This document shows positions 18,877 to 27,177 of a DNA stretch of 64,000 bases, one piece after another. The stretch is taken from contig NZ_JRUQ01000032.1 of NCBI RefSeq assembly GCF_000773975.1, positions 32,595 to 96,594 on the forward strand, written 5' to 3'. This stretch comes from Erwinia typographi. Its GTDB lineage: Bacteria > Pseudomonadota > Gammaproteobacteria > Enterobacterales > Enterobacteriaceae. Each line of letters begins with the position of its first letter. Positions within the stretch are counted from its first letter, which is position 1. Below the pieces are notes generated by a model, which searched no databases, was not told the origin of the DNA, and worked only from the letters and a program-made list of their open reading frames with translations. Made by a program: the position numbers and the translations under genes.

Positions 18877-19680
18877 TCAGCCCATTGATGCCCTCAGACG
18901 GGTATCCAGCGGGCTGAGCATCGGCTCGACGTTAGCCACTTCTTCCTGCATCAGCGCCACGTAGCGCTGTACGTTTTCCGGCGTCAGTCGCGGTGAAAGC
19001 ACGGTTAATCCCAGCGATCCCACCACGCCTGCACCCGCCACGCGGATCGGCACTGAAACGCCGCCGATACCCGGCAGCAGTTCGCCGGGATCGAGCGCAT
19101 AGCCTCGTCCGGCGGTTTGCTCCACCAGCAGCTGGAGCTTATCGCGGGTCAAACTCGGCCATTTTTGCAAACGGTGGAAATTGCGCTCGAGGATCGCCTG
19201 CTGCTGCTCAGCGTCGATAAACGACAGGATCGCCAGGCTACCGGGGCCAAGACCGAGCGGTACTGAGCCGCCAATCGATCCGGTGAGCGTTTGCATCTGG
19301 AACTCGCTGTCATAGCGATCGATACAGACCGAATCATCACGATCGCGCGCCATCAGCATTACCGTTTCACCGGTTAGCTGTCGCAGCCGCTCAAGCGCCG
19401 GTTGAAAGTGACGACGCAGGCCAGGGCCTTTGGCCGCTTTCGCGCCATAAATCAGCAATTTAGTACCGAGTCGATAGCATTTATCGCCCTGTGCCTTATG
19501 CAGCAGCTGATGGTCTACCAGCGAATTCAGAATACGATGGCAGGTGACCTTGTTCAGTCCGGACAGCTCGCACAGCGCTTTCAGCGCCAGGCCATCGCTA
19601 CCCGCGTCCGCCACCAGATCCAGCAGCATCACCGCCCGGTCCAGCAGCTGGACGCCGTTTTTGCCCTGAGCGTCGTTCAT
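18877..19680 (-). CDS. IclR family transcriptional regulator
   Basis: A 267-aa regulator with an N-terminal winged HTH (LLDRAVMLLDLVADAGSDGL to KVTCHRILNSLV) and a C-terminal IclR effector domain (GETVMLMARDRDDSVCIDRY, GIGGVSVPIRV). The start was set at 19680, because GGAGG lies 5 bases upstream of this ATG; a longer frame begins at 19701 but would overlap the operator. It is divergent from the ABC transporter genes and probably controls them and itself through nearby TTCCA-type sites. Confidence 0.88.
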   Translation of the reverse strand: MNDAQGKNGVQLLDRAVMLLDLVADAGSDGLALKALCELSGLNKVTCHRILNSLVDHQLLHKAQGDKCYRLGTKLLIYGAKAAKGPGLRRHFQPALERLRQLTGETVMLMARDRDDSVCIDRYDSEFQMQTLTGSIGGSVPLGLGPGSLAILSFIDAEQQQAILERNFHRLQKWPSLTRDKLQLLVEQTAGRGYALDPGELLPGIGGVSVPIRVAGAGVVGSLGLTVLSPRLTPENVQRYVALMQEEVANVEPMLSPLDTRLRASMG

Positions 19681-19695
19681 CGCTCCTCCATAAAA

Positions 19696-19722
19696 TTCCA
19701 TATTGTGGAACTTTTAATTATA
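19696..19722 (-). promoter_or_regulatory. IclR-gene promoter -10 with overlapping operator
   Basis: On the minus strand a perfect TATAAT (19722-19717) is followed by the inverted repeat TTCCA-N5-TGGAA (19710-19696), which would cover the start of transcription. TTCCA/TGGAA palindromes of this length are typical of IclR-family operators. The arrangement predicts autorepression. No good -35 was found. Confidence 0.6.
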
Positions 19723-19723
19723 A

Positions 19724-19780
19724 GATTTCAGTATGTGGTTTTTTATTGACTAAATTTCTAACAGATTTCATATTCGATTA
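19724..19780 (+). promoter_or_regulatory. ABC-operon promoter with IclR-like half-sites
   Basis: TTGACT (19746-19751), a 17-base spacer and CATATT (19769-19774) form a plausible sigma-70 promoter for the importer operon. Two related GATTTCA-type motifs (19724-19740 and 19764-19780, 40 bases apart) resemble the palindromic operator at 19696-19710, and the second overlaps the -10. This suggests direct control of the importer by the divergent IclR protein. Confidence 0.5.
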
Positions 19781-19934
19781 GCAAGTGAGATGTCTTTTTA
19801 ACCTTACCAGGGGTGAAAAAAGAAGGAAGCACAAAGGACCTGGCGATCTCACAACAGAATCAATCTGAGCCAAAAAGGCCGGAAAATAACGACAAAATCA
19901 CCTGCAATCATCACGACATCGTAAGGATGTAAAC

Positions 19935-20750
19935 ATGAATAAAAATCGCGCGCTGCTGGCTCTTTCCCTGCTGCTGATGGCCCCCGTCATTACCCATGCA
20001 GATACTTTGTCCGATATTAAAAGCCGTGGTGTGCTGACTGTCGGCATCAAAAATGATTATCCGCCCTACGGCTTTATCAATGCCGACGGTAAAACGGTGG
20101 GTTTTGAAGTCGATTTAGCCCGCGCCATCGCCGCTAATTTGCTGGGTTCGCCGGACAAGATCAAACTGGTGCCGGTCAACGCCTCCAACCGTATTCAGTT
20201 CCTGCAATCCGGCCAGATTGACCTGATTATGGCAACCCTCGGCGTTACGCCCGATCGGGCTAAAGAGATTGATTTCACCGTTGAATACGTTTCGGCGGCT
20301 GGCCCTTCCGTGCTGGCGCGCAAAGAGATTAAGTTCAGCCAGTGGGAACAACTGAAGGGCCAGAAGATCTGTGGCGTTCAGGGCTCTTACTACAACAAAA
20401 CGCTGACGCAGAAATACGGCATCCAACTGGTGAACTTCACCGCCCTGCCGGAAGCCTATCGCGCCCTGCAGGATAATCGCTGCGTGGCGATGGTCTATGA
20501 CGATATGACGCTGCAAAACAAGCTGAGCGAGCCGGGCTGGAGCGACTACAAGATTGCCATCAAGCCGTACGAATTCCTGCCGATGGCCGGGGGTCTGCGT
20601 AAAAATGACGACGCGTTCAAACAAGCCGTTAACGCCGCGATAGTGAAAACGGAAGGCGAGAACAAGCTGGTCGAACTGGAAACCACTTACCACATGCCGC
20701 CTTCTGACTATATCGCTAAGCGTGCCGAAGCCGCCCGCGCAGCCAAATAA
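19935..20750 (+). CDS. Amino acid ABC transporter, periplasmic binding protein
   Basis: A 271-aa solute-binding protein of family 3 (polar amino acids and opines). The signal peptide (MNKNRALLALSLLLMAPVITHA) is cleaved near residue 22. Family signatures: GVLTVGIKNDYPPYGFIN, VGFEVDLARAIAANLLG and QFLQSGQIDLIMATLGVTPDRAKEIDFT. It is the first gene of a five-gene operon with two permeases, an ATPase and an FAD oxidase. The ligand is unknown; the linked oxidases point to an amino acid or an N-substituted amino acid. Confidence 0.93.
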   Translation: MNKNRALLALSLLLMAPVITHADTLSDIKSRGVLTVGIKNDYPPYGFINADGKTVGFEVDLARAIAANLLGSPDKIKLVPVNASNRIQFLQSGQIDLIMATLGVTPDRAKEIDFTVEYVSAAGPSVLARKEIKFSQWEQLKGQKICGVQGSYYNKTLTQKYGIQLVNFTALPEAYRALQDNRCVAMVYDDMTLQNKLSEPGWSDYKIAIKPYEFLPMAGGLRKNDDAFKQAVNAAIVKTEGENKLVELETTYHMPPSDYIAKRAEAARAAK

Positions 20751-20765
20751 GCCAGGATCGTAACC

Positions 20766-21476
20766 ATGTTCGGACTTGATTACTCCTGGCTGCTGGACCC
20801 GGTTTATCAGCAGTGGCTGCTTCAGGGAGTGGTGCAGACGCTGGAACTGGCGGCGCTCTCTTCGGTGATTGCCATTGCGGTCGGCCTTGCCGGCGCGCTT
20901 GGGCTGACCTTCAAAATAGCCTGGCTCGATGCGTTAATCGAACTGTTTGTAGAGCTGTTTCGCAATACGCCGCCGCTGCTACAGATGCTGTTTTTTTACT
21001 TCACCCTGACGCAGATCGGCTTTACCACCACCGACCCGGTCACCGGGCTACAGGTGCCGTTAGTCAGCGCCTTCGCCTCGGCGACCGTGTCGCTCAGCCT
21101 GTTTGGCGGCGCGCTCAGTATTGAAGCCTTTCGCTCCGGCTTTGACGCCGTGCCGAAGGCCACGCTGGAGGCCGCGCGTTCGCTGGGCTATTCACGCTGG
21201 GGATTATTCCTGTACGTGCAGGCACCCATCGCATCACGCATCAGCCTGCCGCCGCTGACCAACGTGCTGACCAACCTGTTTAAGACCACCTCGCAGGCTT
21301 CGGTCATTACCGTGCCGGAGCTGATGTATGCCGCCGGACAGATTTATAACGACACCTTCCGCACGCTGGAAGTGATGCTGCTGGTGCTGCTGATTTACGT
21401 GGTGCTGGTCAGCCTGCTGGTTTGGCTGATTGGCTGGGCCGGACGTCGTCTGGCCTACCCAGGCTACGGAGGATAA
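20766..21476 (+). CDS. Amino acid ABC transporter permease (HisM/GlnP type)
   Basis: A 236-aa inner-membrane permease of the His/Glu/Gln/Arg/opine class. It starts FGLDYSWLLDPVYQQWLLQG, has about five membrane segments, the FRNTPPLLQMLFFYF segment typical of this class, and the EAA loop EAARSLGYSRWGLFLYVQAPIA that docks the ATPase. The next permease begins 3 bases after its stop. Confidence 0.92.
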   Translation: MFGLDYSWLLDPVYQQWLLQGVVQTLELAALSSVIAIAVGLAGALGLTFKIAWLDALIELFVELFRNTPPLLQMLFFYFTLTQIGFTTTDPVTGLQVPLVSAFASATVSLSLFGGALSIEAFRSGFDAVPKATLEAARSLGYSRWGLFLYVQAPIASRISLPPLTNVLTNLFKTTSQASVITVPELMYAAGQIYNDTFRTLEVMLLVLLIYVVLVSLLVWLIGWAGRRLAYPGYGG

Positions 21477-21478
21477 TC

Positions 21479-22285
21479 ATGGATGCTTTTTACCTGAAGC
21501 GAAAGCGCCAGACCAGGCAGGCATTTACCCTGCTGGCGCTGATAGGTCTGCTGTTCAGCATGTTCAACGATCCCGGCGGCGAGTGGCATCAGGTCTGGCT
21601 GCGGCTGCCGCTGCTGCTGACCGGCAGCCAGCAGGGCTGGTCGTGGTCGGGCGGCTTCGTACTGAACATCTTTATCAGCCTGGTCGGCATGGCGCTGGCT
21701 ACGGTGATGGGCCTGCTGCTGGGGCTGGCGATGATGGCAAAACACCGCTGGCTGAGTCTGCCAGCGCGGGCGGTAATGAACTTCCTGCGCAACTCGCCGT
21801 GGCTGGTGCTGCTGTTTTCAATGCTCTATCTGCTGCCGTATCACGCCACCCTCTTCGGCTTTTCTTTCACTTTCTCGCCGCTGTTCAAGGCGATTGTCGG
21901 CCTTAGCCTGCCTACCGCCGCCAACTTTGCCGAAGTCATCCGTGGCGCGGTGCAGTCGGTGCACAGCGGGCAGTGGGAATCCGCACGTTCGCTGGGCTAC
22001 ACCTGGTGGCAAATCTACCGACTGGTGATCCTGCCGCAGGCCTTCCGCCGCATCATTCCGGGCTGGATGAATCTGTATGCGCTGCTAACCATCTCTACCG
22101 CGCTGGCGACCGTTACCGGTGTACAGGAGGTGGTAACGCTGCTGCGCACCACGCTGGCTACCGAAAATGAGAGCGCGCTGGTCTACTTCTACGTGAGCGT
22201 GCTGCTGATGTTCTTTTGCTACTGCTACCCGATTGCGCTACTGGCGCGTCGGCTGGAAAAAAATACCAAGGGGGATGCCCTGTGA
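21479..22285 (+). CDS. Amino acid ABC transporter permease (second subunit)
   Basis: A 268-aa permease, partner of the preceding one. The start at 21479 is set by GGAGG 6 bases upstream; a longer frame overlapping the first permease is not needed. Seen: FLRNSPWLVLLFSMLYL, the EAA motif ESARSLGYTWWQIYRLVILPQAF, and about five to six membrane segments. An N-terminal extension before the first core helix (residues 1-55) is slightly longer than usual. It overlaps the ATPase gene by four bases (GTGA). Confidence 0.9.
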   Translation: MDAFYLKRKRQTRQAFTLLALIGLLFSMFNDPGGEWHQVWLRLPLLLTGSQQGWSWSGGFVLNIFISLVGMALATVMGLLLGLAMMAKHRWLSLPARAVMNFLRNSPWLVLLFSMLYLLPYHATLFGFSFTFSPLFKAIVGLSLPTAANFAEVIRGAVQSVHSGQWESARSLGYTWWQIYRLVILPQAFRRIIPGWMNLYALLTISTALATVTGVQEVVTLLRTTLATENESALVYFYVSVLLMFFCYCYPIALLARRLEKNTKGDAL

Positions 22286-23031
22286 GCGAGCGTAATCAGG
22301 CTCTTATTGAGCTGGACAATATTCATAAATCGTTCGGTGACACGCATGTGCTTAAGGGCATTTCACTGAACGTCAGCAAGGGAGAAGCGGTGTGCATTAT
22401 CGGCCCTTCCGGCTCGGGTAAATCCACCATTCTGCGCTGCATCAATGGCCTGCTGCCGGTCGATGAAGGTTTTGTGCGCGTGGGTCATCATCGCGTGCAT
22501 GAGATTGCCAATGAAAAAGAGATGCGGCCGCTGCGCCATCAGGTAGCGATGGTGTTTCAACAGTACAACCTGTTCCCGCACCGCACGGTGCTGGACAACA
22601 TTATGATGGCGCCGATCCAGGTGCTGAAGCATGAGCGCGAACAGGTCCGCGAGCGGGCGCTGAAGCTGATTGCCAAAGTACGGCTGACCGGCAAAGAGAA
22701 TCGCTACCCCGGCGAGCTTTCGGGCGGCCAGCAGCAGCGGGTAGCTATTGCCCGCGCGCTGGCGATGCAGCCGGAGATCATTCTGTTTGATGAGGTGACC
22801 GCGGCGCTCGACCCGGAAACGGTAAAAGAGGTGCTGAACACCATCCGTGAACTGGTCGAGGAAGGCATGACCTGCCTGCTGGTGACCCACGAGATGCGCT
22901 TTGCGCGCGAGGTATCGCACCGCGTCTGCTTCACCGACCAGGGCCGGATAGTGGAAAGCGCCGCCCCGGCTCAGCTTTTTGATGCCCCGCAGGACCCGCG
23001 TACGCGTGAGTTCCTCGGCCAGGTTTTGTAA
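22282..23031 (+). CDS. Amino acid ABC transporter ATP-binding protein
   Basis: A 249-aa ATPase (GlnQ/HisP type) that powers the importer. Walker A GPSGSGKSTILRC, Q-loop VFQQYNLFPH, signature LSGGQQQRVAIARAL, Walker B ILFDEVTAALDPE and H-loop LVTHEM are all present. In Walker B the usual FDEPTSALD reads FDEVTAALD; valine here is common in this subfamily. Start chosen at GTG 22282, which overlaps the permease stop and gives SERNQALIELDNIHKSFG; a longer in-frame start would add unrelated residues. Confidence 0.94.
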   Translation: MSERNQALIELDNIHKSFGDTHVLKGISLNVSKGEAVCIIGPSGSGKSTILRCINGLLPVDEGFVRVGHHRVHEIANEKEMRPLRHQVAMVFQQYNLFPHRTVLDNIMMAPIQVLKHEREQVRERALKLIAKVRLTGKENRYPGELSGGQQQRVAIARALAMQPEIILFDEVTAALDPETVKEVLNTIRELVEEGMTCLLVTHEMRFAREVSHRVCFTDQGRIVESAAPAQLFDAPQDPRTREFLGQVL

Positions 23032-23051
23032 TCCTTTTTTTGAGAGACACC

Positions 23052-24371
23052 ATGGCAAGCCAATCTGACGACATTTTTACTTCCGACTTCAAAACCACGC
23101 CTTACTGGTGGGAAGCGGCTCCCCCCGAAACGGTTTTAGATCCGCTACCGTCGCAAGCGGATGTGGTGGTGATCGGCTCCGGGTTTGCCGGGCTGAATGC
23201 GGCCATTGAGCTGGCCCGCCACGGAAAAAATGTGGTGGTGCTGGAAGCCAACGAGCTGGGCAGCGGCGGCAGCACCCGTACTGGCGGGATGATCAGCAGC
23301 GGCCAGAAGCTGGTAGTCGGCGGCGCGATTAAGGGCATTTCACCCGATCTGTTCGGCAAGATGATTGCGGACTCCATTGCCTCCTTCGCCTTTATTCAGG
23401 AATTAGTGCAGCGAGAGGCGCTGGATGCCGACCTGTTTATCGGCGGTCGCTATTTCGGCGCGCACACCAAAAAACAGCTGAGCAGCCTGTATGAAATGGG
23501 CGACATTCTGCATCGGGTAACCGGCGTGACGGTACATAAGGTGAAGCGTGACGAGCAGGCTGCCATTATCGGCTCGACGTTTTATCACGGTGGGATTCTG
23601 GTAGACGAATATGGCGGAGTGCATCCGGGGAAATATAACAAGGCGCTGCGTGACCTGGCCCGCAAGCTGGGCGCCACGCTGCTCTCTCATGCCCGCGTGA
23701 TGTCAATTACCCCGCACACCGGCGGTGGCAAAACGGTGAACACCGTTCGAGGGGTGATTGAAGCGCAGGAGGTACTGGTGCTCACCAACGGCTATACCGA
23801 CACGCTGGCGACCCCGAACCTGGCGAAGCGCATTGTGCCGGTCAAAAGCTATCAGATCGCTACCGAACCGCTGCCGCCGGAACTGATGGCGAAGCTAATC
23901 CCCGGCGGCAGAATGATCACCGACAGCCGCCGGGATCTGATCTACTCCCGCCCTTCTCCTGACGGCACCCGCCTGCTGTTTGGATCGCGCCCCGGCATCA
24001 TGGACTGCGATGACAAAACCGCGGCGTTCAAGATCCGCCAGAGGATGCTGGCGATCTGGCCGGAGCTGGCAGGCTACAGGATCAGCCATGCCTGGAGCGG
24101 CTTTGTTGCGATGACGCATGATAAAACCGCCTATGCCGGGCTGATGGATAATGCCCGCTTTGCGGTTGGCTGCAACGGCAACGGCGTGGCGCTGATGAGC
24201 TGGCTGGGCTACCGCACCGCGCAGAAGGTACTGGGAACCGAGGAGCGCCCGCTGTCGTTCGATCGCCCGACGTTCAGGCGCATTCCGCTGTACGACGGCC
24301 GTCCGTGGTTTGTCCCCTTCGTCAGCGGCTGGTATCGCCTGCGTGATGCGGTGGATAAGCGGCTGGACTAA
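23052..24371 (+). CDS. FAD-dependent oxidoreductase (PuuB/DAO family)
   Basis: A 439-aa flavoenzyme of the DAO superfamily, resembling gamma-glutamylputrescine oxidase and related amine oxidases. Seen: YWWEAAPPET, the Rossmann motif VVVIGSGFAGLNAAIELARHG, GSGGSTRTGGMISSG, and VGCNGNGVALMSWLGYRTAQ for FAD. The last gene of the importer operon, 20 bases after the ATPase, with the ATG at 23052 behind TTGAGAGACACC. With the oxidase at 17434 it suggests two oxidation steps, or two related substrates, for one imported amine or amino acid. Confidence 0.83.
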   Translation: MASQSDDIFTSDFKTTPYWWEAAPPETVLDPLPSQADVVVIGSGFAGLNAAIELARHGKNVVVLEANELGSGGSTRTGGMISSGQKLVVGGAIKGISPDLFGKMIADSIASFAFIQELVQREALDADLFIGGRYFGAHTKKQLSSLYEMGDILHRVTGVTVHKVKRDEQAAIIGSTFYHGGILVDEYGGVHPGKYNKALRDLARKLGATLLSHARVMSITPHTGGGKTVNTVRGVIEAQEVLVLTNGYTDTLATPNLAKRIVPVKSYQIATEPLPPELMAKLIPGGRMITDSRRDLIYSRPSPDGTRLLFGSRPGIMDCDDKTAAFKIRQRMLAIWPELAGYRISHAWSGFVAMTHDKTAYAGLMDNARFAVGCNGNGVALMSWLGYRTAQKVLGTEERPLSFDRPTFRRIPLYDGRPWFVPFVSGWYRLRDAVDKRLD

Positions 24372-24382
24372 CCTGCTGCCAG

Positions 24383-24412
24383 GCGAACAGAATGTGTTCT
24401 GTTCGCTTATCT
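24383..24412 (+). terminator. Terminator of the ABC-oxidase operon
   Basis: A 10-bp perfect stem (GCGAACAGAA / TTCTGTTCGC) with TGTG loop followed by TTATCTTAT, 11 bases after the oxidase stop. It closes the importer operon before the tRNA gene. Confidence 0.85.
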
Positions 24413-24488
24413 TATCGGCAGTGAACTGCGGTTGCAGCCCCGGTTGCTGGAAAAGAGTGCAATCAGCGATGTTTTGGCGACAAAGCCA

Positions 24489-24517
24489 TTGACGCCCTGC
24501 GGCCAGTAAGGTTTAAT
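24489..24517 (+). promoter_or_regulatory. tRNA-Phe promoter
   Basis: TTGACG, a 17-base spacer and TTTAAT, followed by a GC-rich discriminator (GCGCCCC) just before the tRNA. This is a strong sigma-70 promoter of the stringently controlled stable-RNA type. Confidence 0.8.
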
Positions 24518-24527
24518 GCGCCCCGTT

Positions 24528-24603
24528 GCCCGGATAGCTCAGTCGGTAGAGCAGGGGATTGAAAATCCCCGTGTCCGTGGTTCGATTCCGCGTCCGGGCA
24601 CCA
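24528..24603 (+). tRNA. pheV: tRNA-Phe (GAA)
   Basis: A 76-base tRNA with encoded CCA: acceptor GCCCGGA/TCCGGGC, D-arm with AGCTCAGTCGGTAGAGC, anticodon arm GGGGATTGAAAATCCCC with anticodon GAA, and T-arm GGTTCGATTCC. E. coli has two identical tRNA-Phe genes; the one near speC is pheV, a well-known integration site for islands and conjugative elements, so the symbol follows position. The abrupt composition change directly after it fits an island boundary, although no direct repeat of its 3' end was found in the window. Confidence 0.96.
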
Positions 24604-25103
24604 TACATCGAAGCACACTGGTTAGAAGTGAGATCTCTAACGGGTGTCTAAACGAAGGTGGTGTTCAAAGCAACGGTGACTGCATTGACAGATGCATCAT
24701 CCAAGATTGAACATAAAAATCTTCAAGAAAGGGTATCAGTTGCTGATGATGCCCTTTTCTTGTTGCTACAAATAATTACAATATTCCCCTCTTCTGTCAA
24801 CCCTGCCATTGCACCAGTTTTGATTTGAAATGATGTTCATCATTTTCGTTTCACACTTTAAATGTGAATGTTTGGATGAGCATTTAAAAAATACTCATAC
24901 ACTAAATTCTGATACTGACATCAGACTTACAATAAACACCAAATCCAACTTAATTAAAAAATAAAAACTCTTTTTAATCACCAGATATGAGTCATCATGT
25001 CTCTTGAAAGATAATAATAAAACAAGAATAAAATATAATTTTTCATTTCGGTTAAAGATAGTTTCTGTATAATTAATACCTCACCCAAAAAATTCATTTC
25101 ACT
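24604..25103. other. 500-base AT-rich gap downstream of tRNA-Phe
   Basis: No integrase and no convincing gene. It holds one strong hairpin (24724-24762) and then about 300 bases of very AT-rich DNA. This is the presumed left edge of the island. Confidence 0.6.
24724..24762 (+). terminator. Hairpin downstream of tRNA-Phe
   Basis: A long, slightly imperfect inverted repeat (CAAGAAAGGGTATCAG, loop TTG, then CTGATGATGCCCTTTTCTTG), 120 bases after the tRNA. The A-rich 5' arm and T-rich 3' arm fit a factor-independent terminator for the tRNA transcript. Confidence 0.6.
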
Positions 25104-25316
25104 ATGCATTCAAATGAACGCTACGACGCAGAACTTGACTGCCGAATAGATGTAATATTATTGGATATAAAGTTCTGGGAATGGCAAGCAGACAACGCTA
25201 CTAGTAACGCAGATAAGCACTTTGCAATGATTGTCATAGCTGATAAGGTTGCGAGGCTTCAGATAGCTTTGGATATTAAAAAGAGAAGAATAGAGGCGTA
25301 TTGGATTGTCAATTAG
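25104..25316 (+). CDS. Small hypothetical protein
   Basis: A 70-aa frame, MHSNERYDAELDCRIDVILL at the start, rich in charged residues and probably helical, with no recognised family. Upstream is a perfect TATAAT (25068-25073) but no Shine-Dalgarno sequence and no good -35. AT-rich composition fits foreign DNA. Nothing in the context suggests a role; it could be a chance frame. Confidence 0.4.
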   Translation: MHSNERYDAELDCRIDVILLDIKFWEWQADNATSNADKHFAMIVIADKVARLQIALDIKKRRIEAYWIVN

Positions 25317-25332
25317 CTTTTAATATTAAATT

Positions 25333-25355
25333 AAAAAAGGCGCTCAATGAGCGCC
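25333..25355 (-). terminator. Terminator of the iol-type operon
   Basis: On the minus strand, GGCGCTC-ATT-GAGCGCC followed by TTTTTTAATTTAAT, 45 bases after the iolE stop. A clear intrinsic terminator for the operon. Confidence 0.88.
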
Positions 25356-25400
25356 AAGCGACCCTACATAGTAACTCAACGGTTACTTTTTATTGGAGAC

Positions 25401-26297
25401 TCAGATTCCAATCTTATCTCTGACCCAAGATCGCGCTTTCTTGACAGTTTCGAAAGGCGGTGCTTTTTCGGGATCTTGTTCTGCTTCAATAATTATCCAA
25501 CCATCATAGGTTGAATCTTTAAGGAAATTAATTACTGGGGCGTAATTAACAATGCCGTCTCCAGGAACTGCGAACAAGCCGTTTCTGACTGCATCATTGA
25601 AGCTAAGGTCATTGTTGATCACATTGTCTAATACATCGCCTCGCACATCCTTCATATGAATGTGTGCAACACGATTGCCATAGTTTTCAATGACCCAGCT
25701 GATATCCACGCCTGCAGCGGTAGCGTGGCCACAATCAAGAACGATACCCACTAAATCATTGGTTGCTTCAAGGAAAGCTTTAAGCTCATCGTTAGTTTCA
25801 ACCACCATCATCAGGTGATGGTGGTAAGCGAGGCGTAGGCCATAAATTTTTAACAGTGAGACAGAAAGGTTATTCAGTTTCTGTGCGTATTGCTCAAGGC
25901 TAATATTCGCTAAGGCTGGAGACAGGGATAATGGCTCATCCAGAGGGGCACTTCCGGGCATTGCCCCACATTCTCCATAAACCATAACTTTTGCGCCAAG
26001 TGACTTCAGCAGTAATGCATGATCGTGAACGGCTTCAAGCTCTTCTTCGAAACTACGCTCGGCAAGAAATCCGCTAAACCAGCCAGATGCTAACTTGAGT
26101 TTTGCGTTGGAGAGTATTGGCTGAAGTTTATTAATTGTTCTGGGGAATTTACGACCTAACTCAATTCCTTCATAACCAGCTGCAGCAGCCTCTTCCAGAC
26201 AAGTTTCCAGCGGAATATCACCGCCAAGATCTTCCAATACGTCATTTGTCCAGGACAGTGGGCTAACGCCAACACGAATACGCTTTGATACGCTCAT
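25401..26297 (-). CDS. iolE: Myo-inosose-2 dehydratase
   Basis: TIM-barrel dehydratase converting 2-keto-myo-inositol (inosose) to a diketo product in inositol catabolism. The 298-aa product shows RVGVSPLSWTNDVLEDLGGD at the N-terminus, GYEGIELGRKFP, LDCGHATAAGVD and VAHIHMKDVRGDVL, matching IolE. The start at 26297 is set by GAAGGATAGAATT upstream. Last gene of the operon; a strong hairpin separates it from the preceding gene. The later inositol genes (iolB, C, D, A, J) are not in the window, so the pathway is incomplete here. Confidence 0.85.
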   Translation of the reverse strand: MSVSKRIRVGVSPLSWTNDVLEDLGGDIPLETCLEEAAAAGYEGIELGRKFPRTINKLQPILSNAKLKLASGWFSGFLAERSFEEELEAVHDHALLLKSLGAKVMVYGECGAMPGSAPLDEPLSLSPALANISLEQYAQKLNNLSVSLLKIYGLRLAYHHHLMMVVETNDELKAFLEATNDLVGIVLDCGHATAAGVDISWVIENYGNRVAHIHMKDVRGDVLDNVINNDLSFNDAVRNGLFAVPGDGIVNYAPVINFLKDSTYDGWIIIEAEQDPEKAPPFETVKKARSWVRDKIGI

Positions 26298-26319
26298 AAT
26301 TCTATCCTTCAAAATAAAA

Positions 26320-26352
26320 AGCATCGTTTCCGATAACCTGAGAAACGATGCT
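26320..26352 (-). terminator. Intra-operon attenuator-like hairpin before iolE
   Basis: An 11-bp perfect stem (AGCATCGTTTC / GAAACGATGCT) with an 11-base loop, followed on the minus strand by TTTTTATTTT, between the isomerase-like gene and iolE. It has the form of an intrinsic terminator but lies inside the operon, so it may lower iolE expression or protect the upstream mRNA end. Confidence 0.7.
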
Positions 26353-26388
26353 AAGTAGGTTCTCAGAGACTCTGAGGAAATATCGGTA

Positions 26389-27168
26389 TTACAAAGTGAA
26401 TGCTTCGCGGAAGGCTTCTAACGCCACCACTGAATCACCTGATGCCCAACCTTCCAGTGCTACAACACCGTGATAATTGATACCCTGGAGGGCACGAGCA
26501 ATGGCTTTATAGTTGATTTCACCTGTTCCCGGCTCTTTACGGCCCGGTACGTCAGCAACCTGAATTTCACCGATATGCTTCTCACTTCTCTTGATTAGCT
26601 CTACCAAATTACCTTCGCCAATCTGAGCGTGATAAATATCCAGGTTCATTTTCAGGTATGGGCTGTTTACGGCGGCAACCAACGCCAGAGTGTCTTCCGC
26701 TTTTGCAAAAGGCGTACCCGGATGATCAACAGCAGTATTCAAGTTCTCGAGTGTGAAAACCTTGCCAGCCTTCTCGCCCAATGTAGCGAGTGCATCGAGC
26801 GTCTTTTTGGCTTTCAGCCACATCTCACCGGTTACGATCTCAACAGGCTTAGCTGGCAAGCCTACGTTGTTAAGGCCTGTACCATGTAAGTTCAGAGAAG
26901 GGCAGCCCAGGCGGCGAGCAACTTCGATTGACTCATTAGCGCTGGAAAGCAGCTGAGCAATCTCATCACTGTCGGTAAGGTTGCCAGAGATATATCCGGT
27001 CATTGAAGTGATACGAGCGCCGATTTTAACCAGTGCATCGATGTCTTTCTTCGTCCAGTCCCAGATTTCAACGCCGAAGCCCATAGCGTGAATGCGTTCT
27101 ACACGCTCAAGAAATGGTAGGTCGAGAAACACCATTTCAGCGCAGACGGACAATGAGTAGTTAGACAT
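26389..27168 (-). CDS. Hydroxypyruvate isomerase-like TIM-barrel protein
   Basis: A 259-aa sugar isomerase/epimerase-like protein of the AP-endonuclease-2/xylose-isomerase fold. Seen: SVCAEMVFLDLPFLERVERI, GFGVEIWDWTKKD, VFTLENLNTAVDHPGTPF, LKMNLDIYHAQIGEGNL, IGEIQVADVPGRKEPGTGEI, which follow the Hyi pattern with its metal-binding Glu, Asp, His and Glu. In an iol context it may serve as an inosose isomerase (IolI-like role), but the sequence is closer to Hyi; the exact substrate is open. It follows iolG by 9 bases. Confidence 0.75.
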   Translation of the reverse strand: MSNYSLSVCAEMVFLDLPFLERVERIHAMGFGVEIWDWTKKDIDALVKIGARITSMTGYISGNLTDSDEIAQLLSSANESIEVARRLGCPSLNLHGTGLNNVGLPAKPVEIVTGEMWLKAKKTLDALATLGEKAGKVFTLENLNTAVDHPGTPFAKAEDTLALVAAVNSPYLKMNLDIYHAQIGEGNLVELIKRSEKHIGEIQVADVPGRKEPGTGEINYKAIARALQGINYHGVVALEGWASGDSVVALEAFREAFTL

Positions 27169-27177
27169 GTAAAATCC

